Part shown: positions 44,357-53,237 of the stretch, piece by piece
How the letters are laid out: each line of letters opens with the position of its first letter
How positions within the stretch are numbered: the stretch's first letter is position 1
Source: Niastella soli
Lineage (GTDB): Bacteria; Bacteroidota; Bacteroidia; Chitinophagales; Chitinophagaceae
Assembly (NCBI RefSeq): GCF_017742245.1
Contig: NZ_JAGHKO010000001.1
Location: 1,951,061-2,015,060 of the forward strand
Reading direction: 5' to 3'
DNA length: 64,000 bases
The notes under the pieces: generated by a model
Database searches by the model: none
The model's input: only the letters and a program-made list of their open reading frames with translations
What the model was told of the DNA's origin: nothing
Program-made: the position numbers and the translations under genes

Positions 44357-44447
44357 ATTGCCGATTCAGGATTGCCGATTCAGGATTGCCGATTCAGGAT
44401 TGCCGATTCAGGATTGCCGATTCAGGATTGCCGACGATTGCCGATTC
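44357..44447. repeat. 14-bp tandem repeat ATTGCCGATTCAGG
   Basis: Five perfect tandem copies of the 14-mer (44357-44426), then a degenerate copy and ATTGCCGATTCATC. The 14-mer reads as two 7-mers, ATTGCCG and ATTCAGG. A 24-nt identical stretch lies inside the cobalamin riboswitch. Confidence 0.85.
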
Positions 44448-44467
44448 ATCACTCGCCACTCACTCTC

Positions 44468-45934
44468 TTAGTGAAATGTTTTGGTTACCCCAATCTTGAT
44501 TCCATAATTAAACAGATTCTCGCGGATAGGGTATTTTTTGATATAACTGGAGAATAGCTGATACCGTAATTGCGGGCCCACCTGCCATTTCAAATCGCCG
44601 GTTTTATAAGAAAGGAATGCCTCGGTACTTGTATTCACATTCCACTTTCTAACCAGCGATGGTTCGGTCGCGTATTTGTAATCGGCGGTAAGCAGGTAGC
44701 TGTTCCGGTTCAGTAAATAGGTAGGTTGAATGCTTCCACCAATGCCCACATGGATCTTGTCATTACCCAGCAGATTTATTTCCAAACCTACCGGTACAGA
44801 CAACTGAAAATACTGGTTGTGTAAGTTTTCAGCAGCATCGCCGCCAAAGTTGCGGTAACGGGTATAGGTGGTCAATTCACCGGTTGCTATACCAACGTTT
44901 GAATTGAGGGCAATAGTGGCCGGTTCTGAATTGGATGAACTATATGCCTGTATATCGTATCGGGTATAGTTGAACAGTAAACCTGTTTTCAGTGTAAAGG
45001 TCTTGTTGAATGTGTACAGGATGTTTGACCCTACTTCAAAGCCCAGGGCTGGTTTATGGTTCACCAGCTTTTCAGGATCACCTTCTATGATGGGTGCCAG
45101 TGGCAGGGTCTTAACATCTGATGGGTAGTTACTTCCTCTCCAGGTGCGATAGTTCATGGTAGGCGCAAACGTTAACTGCCAGCCCATCCTTTTTTGTTTT
45201 GGTACCGGTAATTCATAAACTGCGTTACCGGCAAGCCAGCCCAGGCGCTTGCTGTCTTCTTCGGCATTCTGGGTGTTTTCACCCAGTTTTGATCCGTCGA
45301 TGGCTGTTGGATTGATCAAAGAAACCGCGGCGGGCACCTGATACGTTTGATTGTTAGCATCCGTTATTGGGGCACCGCTTTCTATATGTTCAGATTGCCA
45401 GAACTTTTTAACTGGTCTGGAATCCAGGTCATAAACAGGGGTTTCATGGTTAAATGCCTGCAAAGTATTTCCTGGAATATTTACATTATTGGTAACGGCC
45501 GGTTCCAGTGTTGGTTCGTTCATATTGATCACTATACCGGAATTGCCTTCGTTGTTATCAGGATTGAGTATAAATGTGCCGCGGGTGGTAGTGCTGCTCG
45601 CCCTGTTGGTGGTTTGTTTTGGATTACCAAAGGGAACTATTACTGCAGGTTCGTTATTGTTTGATTCAGTAGTTGCTTCGGTTGATTTGGAAATGTTGGC
45701 AGGGTTGTTTTCACTGATAGCTTTACTGCTGGTTGATGGAGTGATGAATTCAATGAATGTGTAATAACCAACAGCACCCAGAAAGAGAATCAAACTAAAC
45801 CAATACCACTTTCTGTTTGGGTGTAATGAACGGTGAATGCCTTTCCACACCTTATCAGAAGGATACATCTTATATTGGTCAGCCTTTTCTTTCAGCAGTT
45901 CTTCAATATCCTCTTTATAAAAACCTCGCTCCAT
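44468..45934 (-). CDS. Membrane-anchored protein with beta-barrel-like C-terminal domain, sigma-factor partner
   Basis: The first 38 residues are cytoplasmic-looking (DIEELLKEKADQYKMYPSDK), followed by one transmembrane helix (about 43-62; WYWFSLILFLGAVGYYTFIE), a Ser/Thr/Asn-rich linker to about residue 230, and an outer-membrane-protein-like repeat-strand region (about 255-488; MGWQLTFAPTMNYRTW to GIKIGVTKTF). It lies 77 bp downstream of an ECF sigma gene on the same strand, so the short N-terminal part may act as an anti-sigma segment. How a barrel-like domain fits behind an inner membrane helix is unclear. Confidence 0.65.
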   Translation of the reverse strand: MERGFYKEDIEELLKEKADQYKMYPSDKVWKGIHRSLHPNRKWYWFSLILFLGAVGYYTFIEFITPSTSSKAISENNPANISKSTEATTESNNNEPAVIVPFGNPKQTTNRASSTTTRGTFILNPDNNEGNSGIVINMNEPTLEPAVTNNVNIPGNTLQAFNHETPVYDLDSRPVKKFWQSEHIESGAPITDANNQTYQVPAAVSLINPTAIDGSKLGENTQNAEEDSKRLGWLAGNAVYELPVPKQKRMGWQLTFAPTMNYRTWRGSNYPSDVKTLPLAPIIEGDPEKLVNHKPALGFEVGSNILYTFNKTFTLKTGLLFNYTRYDIQAYSSSNSEPATIALNSNVGIATGELTTYTRYRNFGGDAAENLHNQYFQLSVPVGLEINLLGNDKIHVGIGGSIQPTYLLNRNSYLLTADYKYATEPSLVRKWNVNTSTEAFLSYKTGDLKWQVGPQLRYQLFSSYIKKYPIRENLFNYGIKIGVTKTFH

Positions 45935-46011
45935 ATCAATTAGTGTTTGTACGGTATGTTTTTCATAGGGTCAAGCGTATATCGGTAGTAATTTGAAAGT
46001 AAATCACAACG

Positions 46012-46626
46012 TTATCTTCCTGCTGCTACTCCTAACCAATTGCTTTTTTCTTTGGGCCGCATGATGATCTTCTTTTTTACGAGAATGTCCTCAAGCATTT
46101 GTTTGGCCCTGGTATATTGCGAACGGCTGGTACTTTCCTCGATATCCAGCATGTCAGCAATTTCTTTGTGCGAGTAACCTTCAATGGCATATAGGTTAAG
46201 AACCGTACGGTAACCTATGGGTAATAAACGGATGCATTCTACTACCTGTTTAGCCTGAACTATTGAAGGCACTGATTCTTCGCGCACCTGAATGCTGGTA
46301 GCATGAATAATGTCGACGCTTTCGTTGAACTTCTTGTTTTTTTTGAGATGGTTGATACAGGTATGAACTATGATTCGCCGTATCCAACCCTCAAATGCTC
46401 CTTTGTTCTGAAAGGTGTGTATCTGTGAAAACACTTTGATAAATCCTTCCTGTAACATGTCTTCAGCATCTTCCCGGTGGTGGGCGAACCTGTAACACAC
46501 TGACAGCATTTTGGGACTATACCTATTGTACAACTCCCGCTGGGCAGTAGTGTCGTTACGTAAACAGCCTTGTAAAATGGCGTCGTCGGTCATATGAACC
46601 GTTTGGTTGCCCTGTAATTTAGACAA
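46012..46626 (-). CDS. ECF-type RNA polymerase sigma factor
   Basis: Region 2 (residues about 25-95; YRFAHHREDAEDMLQEGFIK, then FEGWIRRIIVHTCINHLKK) and region 4 (about 130-185; YRTVLNLYAIEGYSHKEIAD, then SRSQYTRAKQML) are clear. It should direct RNA polymerase to a specific regulon under control of the downstream membrane protein. The C-terminal tail (RPKEKSNWLGVAAGR) is longer than minimal. The upstream intergenic region 46627-46972 (346 bp) holds an ACACTT/AAGTGT hairpin and a dispersed GC-rich repeat at 46819-46837 but no gene. Confidence 0.92.
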   Translation of the reverse strand: MSKLQGNQTVHMTDDAILQGCLRNDTTAQRELYNRYSPKMLSVCYRFAHHREDAEDMLQEGFIKVFSQIHTFQNKGAFEGWIRRIIVHTCINHLKKNKKFNESVDIIHATSIQVREESVPSIVQAKQVVECIRLLPIGYRTVLNLYAIEGYSHKEIADMLDIEESTSRSQYTRAKQMLEDILVKKKIIMRPKEKSNWLGVAAGR

Positions 46627-46972
46627 TTTTTTGATGTAATAGCTGCGCTATTCATAAAATATTAGACCGGCCGGGCGCCAATTTTAATGTGGCAAAACCT
46701 TCCCTTTTGAAGCCATCGATGACACTTAATCAAGTGTTTGATATGAAATTCATCTGATTATACATATAGCATAAGATTGAAAGTAGAAAGTTGTAGGATG
46801 AAGGCTTGTCCGCCGACGCCGAAGCTTTAGCGAAGGAGCGGCGAAGGCGGGCGTAAGTTTTGCTGCATTTTAGAATATCTGTTTAACCCTGCCTGTTGTT
46901 TACCCCAACGCCAAGAAACCGAACCTGCCAATCGAGCAATAAATTCTACAAGACATTCTTAAAACACATGCT

Positions 46973-48823
46973 ATGGCCAATTTAGAGGAAGTAACTCCGT
47001 CCGGCGCCCCATCAATTACAATACACGATGAGGGGCATGGAGAACATGCGCATCAAAACTTCTGGAGCCATTATGTTTTTAGCCAGGACCACAAAATGAT
47101 TGCCCGTCAGTTCCTGATCACGGGTATGATCTGGGCTATTATTGGAGCTGGCTTTTCTGTGCTGTTCAGGATCCAATTGGGATATCCGGGCGAAAAGTTT
47201 CCCATCCTGGAAGACCTGCTGGGCCGTTGGGGACAAGGTGGACAAATAAGCCATGAGTTTTATTATTCCCTGGTTACCATGCATGGGACCATCATGATCT
47301 TTTTTGTGCTAACTGCCGGGTTAAGCGGCACCTTTGCTAATTTTCTGATCCCCCTGCAATGTGGCGCCCGTGATATGGCCTCGCCCATGCTGAACATGCT
47401 TTCCTACTGGTTCTTTTTAGCAGCCAGCATTGTCATGTTCTCTTCCCTGTTTTTGGAAAGCGGTCCGGCCAGCGGGGGATGGACGGCCTATCCACCACTA
47501 AGCGCACTGGGTGATGCCATGCCAGGTTCACGAGCGGGCGTTGATTACTGGCTAATTTCATTGGCCTTGTTTGTGGTAAGCACTTTGCTGGGGGGCATTA
47601 ATTACATTTCTACCATCTTAAACCTGCGTACCAAAGGCATGACCATGACCAGGTTGCCTTTAACCATATGGGCGCTGTTCTTTACTGCCTGTTTGGGATT
47701 ATTATCATTTCCGGTATTGCTGTCAGGTTTTATTCTGTTATTGTTCGACCGCCACGCAGGTACCAGCTTTTACCTCACTGATATTTATATGAGCAGCATT
47801 GGCAAAGCCCTGCCGAATGAAGGTGGAAGCGCCATTCTGTATCAACACTTGTTCTGGTTTCTCGGACACCCGGAAGTATATATCGTGATATTACCTGCTA
47901 TGGGAATTGCCTCAGAAGTGATCAGCATCAATTCCCGCAAACCCATTTTTGGATATACGGCCATGGTAGGGTCATTGTTTGCTATTGCCATTTTATCGTT
48001 CCTGGTATGGGCGCACCATATGTTTGTTACGGGCATGAATCCTTTTTTGGGTTCAGTGTTCGTACTATTGACATTGCTGATAGCCATACCCTCAGCCATC
48101 AAAGTATTTAACTGGCTAACCACCTTGTGGCGGGGTAATATTCGTTTTACCCCGGGTATGTTATTCGCGATAGGGTTTGTAAGCGTGTTTATTTCAGGAG
48201 GGCTTACCGGCATCTGGCTGGGTAATTCAACCATCGATATGCACGTGCACGATACCTATTTTATCATCGCGCATTTTCACCTGGTAATGGGCGTGGCAGC
48301 TATGTTTGGCATGTTTGCCGGCATTTATCACTGGTTCCCAAAAATGTATGGCCGGTACATGAACTCCTCTATGGCATATATTCATTTTTGGGTAACTATG
48401 GCAGGGGCTTATTGCATCTTCTGGCCCATGCACTACGAAGGATTGGCGGGTATGCCGCGTCGTTATCTGGATTATTCCGGCTGGTCATCGTTCAATCAGT
48501 TTGAAGATCTGAACAGGTTTATTTCGGTAGCCACCATCATTGTTTTTGCGGTGCAGCTGTTGTTTGTATTCAACTTCTTTTATTCCATTTTCAAGGGAAG
48601 AACGGTTACTACGATGAACCCCTGGCAGGCTACTACCCTTGAGTGGACCACACCAATACATGCGCCACATGGCAATTGGGACGGCGAAATACCAGAAGTG
48701 CATCGCTGGGCGTATGATTATGATAAGGATGACAGACCGTTTATTTCACAAACAGAACCAGTTAGGGCAGGGGAGCGGCAGTTTGTTGAAGGAGAGAGAT
48801 TTGAGGTAGGGGGAAGAAGGTGA
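46973..48823 (+). CDS. ctaD: Cytochrome c oxidase subunit I
   Basis: A heme-copper oxidase subunit with about 12 helices. Ligands are in place: the low-spin heme histidine in TMHGTIMIFF, CuB His and cross-linked Tyr in GHPEVYIVILP, CuB histidines in WAHHMFVTGM and heme histidines in IAHFHLVMGV. The N-terminus (about 35 residues) is His/Glu-rich and soluble, and the C-terminus ends in a charged tail. Subunits II and III are not adjacent, so it stands alone and may be an additional paralogue. Confidence 0.93.
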   Translation: MANLEEVTPSGAPSITIHDEGHGEHAHQNFWSHYVFSQDHKMIARQFLITGMIWAIIGAGFSVLFRIQLGYPGEKFPILEDLLGRWGQGGQISHEFYYSLVTMHGTIMIFFVLTAGLSGTFANFLIPLQCGARDMASPMLNMLSYWFFLAASIVMFSSLFLESGPASGGWTAYPPLSALGDAMPGSRAGVDYWLISLALFVVSTLLGGINYISTILNLRTKGMTMTRLPLTIWALFFTACLGLLSFPVLLSGFILLLFDRHAGTSFYLTDIYMSSIGKALPNEGGSAILYQHLFWFLGHPEVYIVILPAMGIASEVISINSRKPIFGYTAMVGSLFAIAILSFLVWAHHMFVTGMNPFLGSVFVLLTLLIAIPSAIKVFNWLTTLWRGNIRFTPGMLFAIGFVSVFISGGLTGIWLGNSTIDMHVHDTYFIIAHFHLVMGVAAMFGMFAGIYHWFPKMYGRYMNSSMAYIHFWVTMAGAYCIFWPMHYEGLAGMPRRYLDYSGWSSFNQFEDLNRFISVATIIVFAVQLLFVFNFFYSIFKGRTVTTMNPWQATTLEWTTPIHAPHGNWDGEIPEVHRWAYDYDKDDRPFISQTEPVRAGERQFVEGERFEVGGRR

Positions 48824-48872
48824 GTTGAAAAGTTAATAGGTTGGCATGTTGATAAGGGAAACCTAAAAAGTT

Positions 48873-48911
48873 ACAGGGTTGACGGTTTAACACCACCAAC
48901 CCTGTTTTTTT
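48873..48911. terminator. Terminator between ctaD and gpmI
   Basis: ACAGGGTTG/CAACCCTGT with a 15-nt loop is followed by TTTTTTT on the plus strand and by AACTTTTT on the minus strand, serving the two convergent genes. Confidence 0.8.
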
Positions 48912-48947
48912 ATTTCGTAGGCATTGCCTTTATCAACTTGTCAACTA

Positions 48948-50471
48948 TTACACCAGCACATCACCAGTCATTTCCTGTGGAACCGGCAAGTGCATCATAG
49001 TAAGAATAGTAGGGGCGATATCACCCAGTTTGCCTGGTTTAATAGTGCCTTTAAAGTTCTTGTCAATAATGAATAAGGGCACCAGGTTCATTGTATGGGC
49101 TGTATTGGGAGTACCATCCTGATTGATCAGGTAATCGGCATTACCATGATCGGCAGTTAAAAACACGGTGTAGCCATGTTCCAGCGCGGCGGTCACCACA
49201 CGTTCAACACAATGATCAACGGTTTCTACGGCTTTAATTGCCGCAGAGAAAACACCCGTATGGCCCACCATGTCGGCATTGGCAAAGTTCAGACAGATAA
49301 AATCAGCCGATTCTTTTTCAATTTCCGGAACTATAGCGTCTGTTAATTCATTAGCGCTCATTTCGGGTTTCAGATCGTAGGTAGCTACTTTTGGTGAAGG
49401 GATCATGATACGGCGTTCCCCTTCAAAAGGTTGTTCACGACCACCGCTGAAAAAGAAAGATACGTGCGGGTATTTTTCTGTTTCGGCTATACGGATCTGT
49501 TTCTTGCCATTGTTGGCCAGTATTTCGCCCAGGGTATTATTGAGGTTATCGTTCTCAAATACCACGTTCACGTTTTTGAAAGTTTTATCATATTCCGTCA
49601 TGGTGGTATAATTCAGCGACAGTTTCTTCATGCCAAAATCAGGCATGTCGGTTTGTGAAAGCACTTCGGTGATCTCACGGCAACGGTCGGTGCGGAAATT
49701 AAAACAGATAACTGCATCACCATCCTGAATAGTTGCCAAAGGTTTTTGGTCGGCACCAAGAATAACAGTTGGCTTAATAAATTCATCGGTTACATTGGCT
49801 GCATAGGATTGTTCTATAGCAACGAGGGGATCGGTTGCTTTTTCGCCAATACCATTTACCAGGGCGTCGTAAGCCAATTTTACCCGTTCCCAGCGTTTGT
49901 CGCGGTCCATAGCATAATACCGGCCGCTTACAGAAGCTATTTTACCGGTTGTTTCGTTCATATGGTGCTGTAGGTCAGTAACAAAACCCAATCCGCTTTT
50001 AGGGTCAGTATCGCGGCCATCAGTGAACGCATGTACAAATACATCACTTACACCTTCCTGTTTACATAAAGTAATGATGGCTTTTAAGTGGTTGGTATGC
50101 GAATGCACCCCGCCATCGCTCACCAAACCTATGAGGTGTAAAGGTTTTTTATTTTCTTTGCTATAGCGGATAGCTTTTAACAAATGTTCATTTTTAAAGA
50201 AGGAACCATCACGAACCGCCACGTTGATGCGTTGTAATTCCTGATACACAATCCGGCCGGCGCCCAGGTTCAGGTGCCCTACCTCACTGTTCCCCATTTG
50301 TCCATCGGGTAACCCAACTAATTCGCCACAGGTTGTTAAAGTGGTATTAGGATATTTTGAATACAACGAGCTTACAAAGGGAGTTTTAGCATTTTGAATG
50401 GCATCTGAAGATTTAACCTTTCCGAGGCCCCAACCGTCCATTATGACTAATATAGCTTTATTATTTTGCAT
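48948..50471 (-). CDS. gpmI: 2,3-bisphosphoglycerate-independent phosphoglycerate mutase
   Basis: The alkaline-phosphatase-fold signature is intact: VIMDGWGLG near the start, GQMGNSEVGHLNLGAG with the catalytic Ser, HAFTDGRDTDPKSG, and LTADHGNADYL at the C-terminus, the Asp/His metal ligands. It interconverts 3- and 2-phosphoglycerate using Mn ions. Length 507 is standard. On the minus strand TACCTTTG (50511-50518) is a candidate -7 element about 40 bp before the start. Confidence 0.96.
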   Translation of the reverse strand: MQNNKAILVIMDGWGLGKVKSSDAIQNAKTPFVSSLYSKYPNTTLTTCGELVGLPDGQMGNSEVGHLNLGAGRIVYQELQRINVAVRDGSFFKNEHLLKAIRYSKENKKPLHLIGLVSDGGVHSHTNHLKAIITLCKQEGVSDVFVHAFTDGRDTDPKSGLGFVTDLQHHMNETTGKIASVSGRYYAMDRDKRWERVKLAYDALVNGIGEKATDPLVAIEQSYAANVTDEFIKPTVILGADQKPLATIQDGDAVICFNFRTDRCREITEVLSQTDMPDFGMKKLSLNYTTMTEYDKTFKNVNVVFENDNLNNTLGEILANNGKKQIRIAETEKYPHVSFFFSGGREQPFEGERRIMIPSPKVATYDLKPEMSANELTDAIVPEIEKESADFICLNFANADMVGHTGVFSAAIKAVETVDHCVERVVTAALEHGYTVFLTADHGNADYLINQDGTPNTAHTMNLVPLFIIDKNFKGTIKPGKLGDIAPTILTMMHLPVPQEMTGDVLV

Positions 50472-50611
50472 ATAACTAGGTGATTATGTTTGGCTTGTTA
50501 TTGAGAAATGCAAAGGTAAGGCAATGCGACGGTAGTAGTAATTTTTGGCGGCATTCTTACTTTGGCATATTTTTAGCGAATTTAGCGGTGAAAAGTAAAA
50601 TTTGTTCATTT

Positions 50612-51001
50612 ATGAAAAAGTATCTGGGATTTGCGATCGTAGCCATCTCGCTGGTCCTGGTGTCATTTACCCCCCTTTATTCTATTGACGACGTAGTAGC
50701 TGCCATGAAAACTGGTAATGCCAATCAGCTATCGAAGTATTTTGATACCCGGATTGACCTATCCTTACCAGGCAAAAGCGACAATTACAGCAAAAGCCAG
50801 GCTGAAATGATCTTAAAAGACTTTTTTGCCAACAATACTGTAAAAAACTTCGTAGTAAAACATAAAGGAGAGCAAAATGGCTCCCAGTTCTGCATCGGAT
50901 TACTGCAAACCAAAAACGGTAACTTTCGCACGAAATTCTTTATGAAGCAAAAGGGCGACCAGCAAGTTGTTCAGGAGCTTGGGTTTGAAGTAACGGAATA
51001 A
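50612..51001 (+). CDS. DUF4783 family protein, exported
   Basis: A signal peptide (KKYLGFAIVAISLVLVSFTP) precedes a cystatin-like/NTF2-like small domain with DVVAAMKTGNANQLSKYFD and IDLSLPGKS, the DUF4783 pattern. Function is unknown. It often lies next to nadC in Bacteroidota, as here. ATG 50612 is preferred over the longer frame from 50480. The 51002-51240 stretch after it contains GC-rich inverted repeats (including 51031-51049) and no gene. Confidence 0.85.
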   Translation: MKKYLGFAIVAISLVLVSFTPLYSIDDVVAAMKTGNANQLSKYFDTRIDLSLPGKSDNYSKSQAEMILKDFFANNTVKNFVVKHKGEQNGSQFCIGLLQTKNGNFRTKFFMKQKGDQQVVQELGFEVTE

Positions 51002-51030
51002 TCAACCCCTCAACTGCTCACTTAAGCCCC

Positions 51031-51049
51031 TCCTTCGCTAAAGCTTCGG
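51031..51049. repeat. Dispersed 19-bp repeat, copy 2
   Basis: TCCTTCGCTAAAGCTTCGG is the exact reverse complement of 46819-46837. Both are in intergenic DNA. Confidence 0.7.
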
Positions 51050-51275
51050 AGGGCAAGGCAAGGCTTCGGTGAGCGAAGCGCTCAGGGCGGGTTCGCTCAG
51101 GCCTATAGGCAATGATCGCCCGGATGAACCCCGTCAGAATGAATGCTGTCGGGCTGGCGTTCGGACGGGGACAATTGTCAAATTAGTTCCGTGTTAACAG
51201 CCTATTAGCAATCGGACATTCCGCCCTTCCCGATCCCCTGCCCATTGCTTGTTGCTTATTGATTATCTTTGGTCT

Positions 51276-52130
51276 ATGCTCACATTCAATGAACAGCTTC
51301 ATCAATTAATTGAAGCGGCCCTGAACGAAGATATCGGCGATGGAGATCACTCCACCTTATCGGCTATACCTGCCGATGCAAAAGGCAAAGCGGTGTTAAA
51401 GATAAAACAGGCCGGTACCATTGCCGGTATGCAAGTGGCAGAAGCTATTTTCAGGTATAAAGAACCTTCCGCCCGGTTTATTGCCTTTAAAAAAGACGGC
51501 GATGCCATGACGGCAGGCGAAAATGCTTTTGAAGTAATTGCCAACGTACATACCATTCTACAATGCGAGCGATTGGTACTGAACTGCATGCAGCGCATGA
51601 GCGGTATTGCCACTCTCACCCGACAATATACTGACCGGTTAAAAGGATACGCCACTAAATTGCTGGATACCCGCAAAACCACGCCTGGTTTTCGACTGCT
51701 CGAAAAAGAGGCCGTTCGTATTGGTGGCGGGCACAATCACCGCATGGGTTTGTATGATATGATCATGCTAAAGGATAACCATATAGACTATAGCGGTGGT
51801 TTGGAAATGGCCATCGACAGGGCCTGGCATTATGTGCAGCAGGTAAAACCCGGTTTAAAGATTGAAGTGGAAACCCGCAGCCTCGATGATGTAAAGCGGG
51901 TTGTAGCCTTTGGCAAAATTGACCGCATTATGTTGGATAACTTTACACCCGATCAGCTTTCCCAGGCATTGAAAATAATAAATGGGAAGTACGAAACGGA
52001 AGCCAGCGGTGGAATAACTCTGGAAAACATCACTGATTTTGCACGGACCGGCGTTGATTATGTAAGTGTAGGTGCCCTTATTCATCAGGCAGCAAGTCTT
52101 GACCTCAGTTTAAAAGCCGTGATTGTTTAA
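51276..52130 (+). CDS. nadC: Nicotinate-nucleotide diphosphorylase (carboxylating) NadC
   Basis: The quinolinate phosphoribosyltransferase blocks are present: ALNEDIGDGDHSTLSAI, then LNCMQRMSGIATLTRQY, LLDTRKTTPGFRLLEK with the substrate-binding Arg/Lys, GGGHNHRMGLYDMIMLKDNH and IEVETRS. It makes nicotinate mononucleotide from quinolinate, a step of NAD synthesis; the product is also the CobT substrate. ATG 51276 lies 4 nt after TATCTTTG (51264-51271). Length 284 is usual. Confidence 0.96.
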   Translation: MLTFNEQLHQLIEAALNEDIGDGDHSTLSAIPADAKGKAVLKIKQAGTIAGMQVAEAIFRYKEPSARFIAFKKDGDAMTAGENAFEVIANVHTILQCERLVLNCMQRMSGIATLTRQYTDRLKGYATKLLDTRKTTPGFRLLEKEAVRIGGGHNHRMGLYDMIMLKDNHIDYSGGLEMAIDRAWHYVQQVKPGLKIEVETRSLDDVKRVVAFGKIDRIMLDNFTPDQLSQALKIINGKYETEASGGITLENITDFARTGVDYVSVGALIHQAASLDLSLKAVIV

Positions 52131-52140
52131 ACAAAATCCC

Positions 52141-52488
52141 ATGAGTAAAAAGAATAAACCCGATAGCAAAGGTTTCGTATACAGTACCGATCCAAACTTT
52201 AAGTTTGATGAAGAACAGAAAGGCGGATCGCAAACTTTGCCACCCGAACAACAGAAATTACGCATCTGGTTAAATACCAGGCTGCGTGCAGGTAAAGCCG
52301 TGACCCTTATCGTTGATTTTGTAGGTACGGAAGAAGATCTGGAAGACCTGGGCAAAAAGCTGAAGAACTATTGTGGTACCGGCGGTTCAGCCAAAGATGG
52401 TGAGATCCTTATCCAGGGCGATCAACGCGATAAAGTATTGCAGTGGCTGCTGAAGAACGGTTATAAGCACAGTAAAAAGGCGGGGTAG
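52141..52488 (+). CDS. SUI1/YciH-type translation initiation factor homologue
   Basis: A 115-residue protein with the SUI1 fold: LRAGKAVTLIVDFVGTEEDL, then LGKKLKNYCGTGGSAKDGEI and IQGDQRDKVLQWLLKNGYK. The eIF1-like family (YciH in bacteria) monitors initiator tRNA and start codon use, though it is not essential in bacteria. Starts 10 bp after nadC, on the same strand. ATG 52141 is chosen over a non-ATG start at 52123. Confidence 0.92.
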   Translation: MSKKNKPDSKGFVYSTDPNFKFDEEQKGGSQTLPPEQQKLRIWLNTRLRAGKAVTLIVDFVGTEEDLEDLGKKLKNYCGTGGSAKDGEILIQGDQRDKVLQWLLKNGYKHSKKAG

Positions 52489-52511
52489 AAGATCAAATCA
52501 ACTCTTTAATT

Positions 52512-52721
52512 ATGCGCGATACTCTTTTAACTATCTTGTCATGCATATTAGGGTTGGTATCGATTGTAAGTGCGATAGGTGCTGTGTATGCAGTGCCAAT
52601 GGGTTTAATTCTAAAAGAACGTAAACTGACAAGGCTTGGACTTAAATGCCTTGCGTGTGCTGTGGCTGTCGGCTTTTTAGCCATTTATGTTATAATGTTG
52701 GTAGTTGGTAAAATGTGTTAG
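52512..52721 (+). CDS. Small two-helix membrane protein A
   Basis: 69 residues with two hydrophobic helices (about 5-30 and 44-66) around a short charged loop, LKERKLTRLGLKCL. That loop aligns by eye with YRDRSLIYLGLKAL of the third gene in this cluster. No known family. First of four similar genes read in the same direction after yciH. Confidence 0.65.
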   Translation: MRDTLLTILSCILGLVSIVSAIGAVYAVPMGLILKERKLTRLGLKCLACAVAVGFLAIYVIMLVVGKMC

Positions 52722-52735
52722 CAGATCAATATTGA

Positions 52736-52939
52736 ATGATCCTATTTCTCCTTATACATGCATTGGTTCTTGTAGGTGGCGTCTTTATCCTGGCCTCACT
52801 ACGTTTTTTTATTTTGGCGATGCTTGAAAAAGATCGTACAAGAACAGCTTCTGGAGTCAGATATATGTTGTGGGGCATTGGACTTGTGGGAACCTGGTGG
52901 GTGATTATGTATAGTATTTTCAGTGGGATTCAGTGTTGA
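52736..52939 (+). CDS. Small two-helix membrane protein B
   Basis: 67 residues with two hydrophobic helices and a charged middle loop (LEKDRTRTASGVRY). Starts 14 bp after protein A and overlaps the next gene by 17 bp. Function unknown; the size, topology and charged loop match its neighbours. Confidence 0.6.
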   Translation: MILFLLIHALVLVGGVFILASLRFFILAMLEKDRTRTASGVRYMLWGIGLVGTWWVIMYSIFSGIQC

Positions 52940-53198
52940 TATTCAAAAACTGAATGTTGTGGTTTTTCTATTTGCAATTTTAACGGCGCTCACATTTTGT
53001 TCCACACTGATTGGTGTAGGATCCCTGGTAATGGGTTCGGTGTACAGGGACCGTAGCCTGATCTATTTGGGGTTGAAAGCCTTGTTGATTGCTGTTTTGG
53101 CGGTTGCCCTTCTTAGTGTGCTTCTTTGGCCTTATATAAAAGACCTGAACCATAGAATTAAGACTTTTGCTGAATTTTTATTATCTATTATAAAATAA
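52923..53198 (+). CDS. Small two-helix membrane protein C
   Basis: 91 residues from a GTG start that overlaps protein B; a shorter version from GTG 52962 is possible. Two long hydrophobic segments flank the loop YRDRSLIYLGLKAL, the clearest similarity to protein A. A hydrophilic tail follows. No family recognised. Confidence 0.6.
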   Translation: MGFSVDIQKLNVVVFLFAILTALTFCSTLIGVGSLVMGSVYRDRSLIYLGLKALLIAVLAVALLSVLLWPYIKDLNHRIKTFAEFLLSIIK

Positions 53199-53237
53199 AA
53201 GCGCTCCGGTATAACCGCGGAATTTAAGCTGATTTAC

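Noticed and set aside
44357-44447. CRISPR-like regular repeats
   Set aside because: The 14-bp units are contiguous with no spacers, so it is a simple tandem repeat. No cas genes are present.
46805-46860. Possible gene fragment in GC-rich stretch before ctaD
   Set aside because: It is a dispersed inverted repeat shared with 51031-51049 and has no coding pattern.
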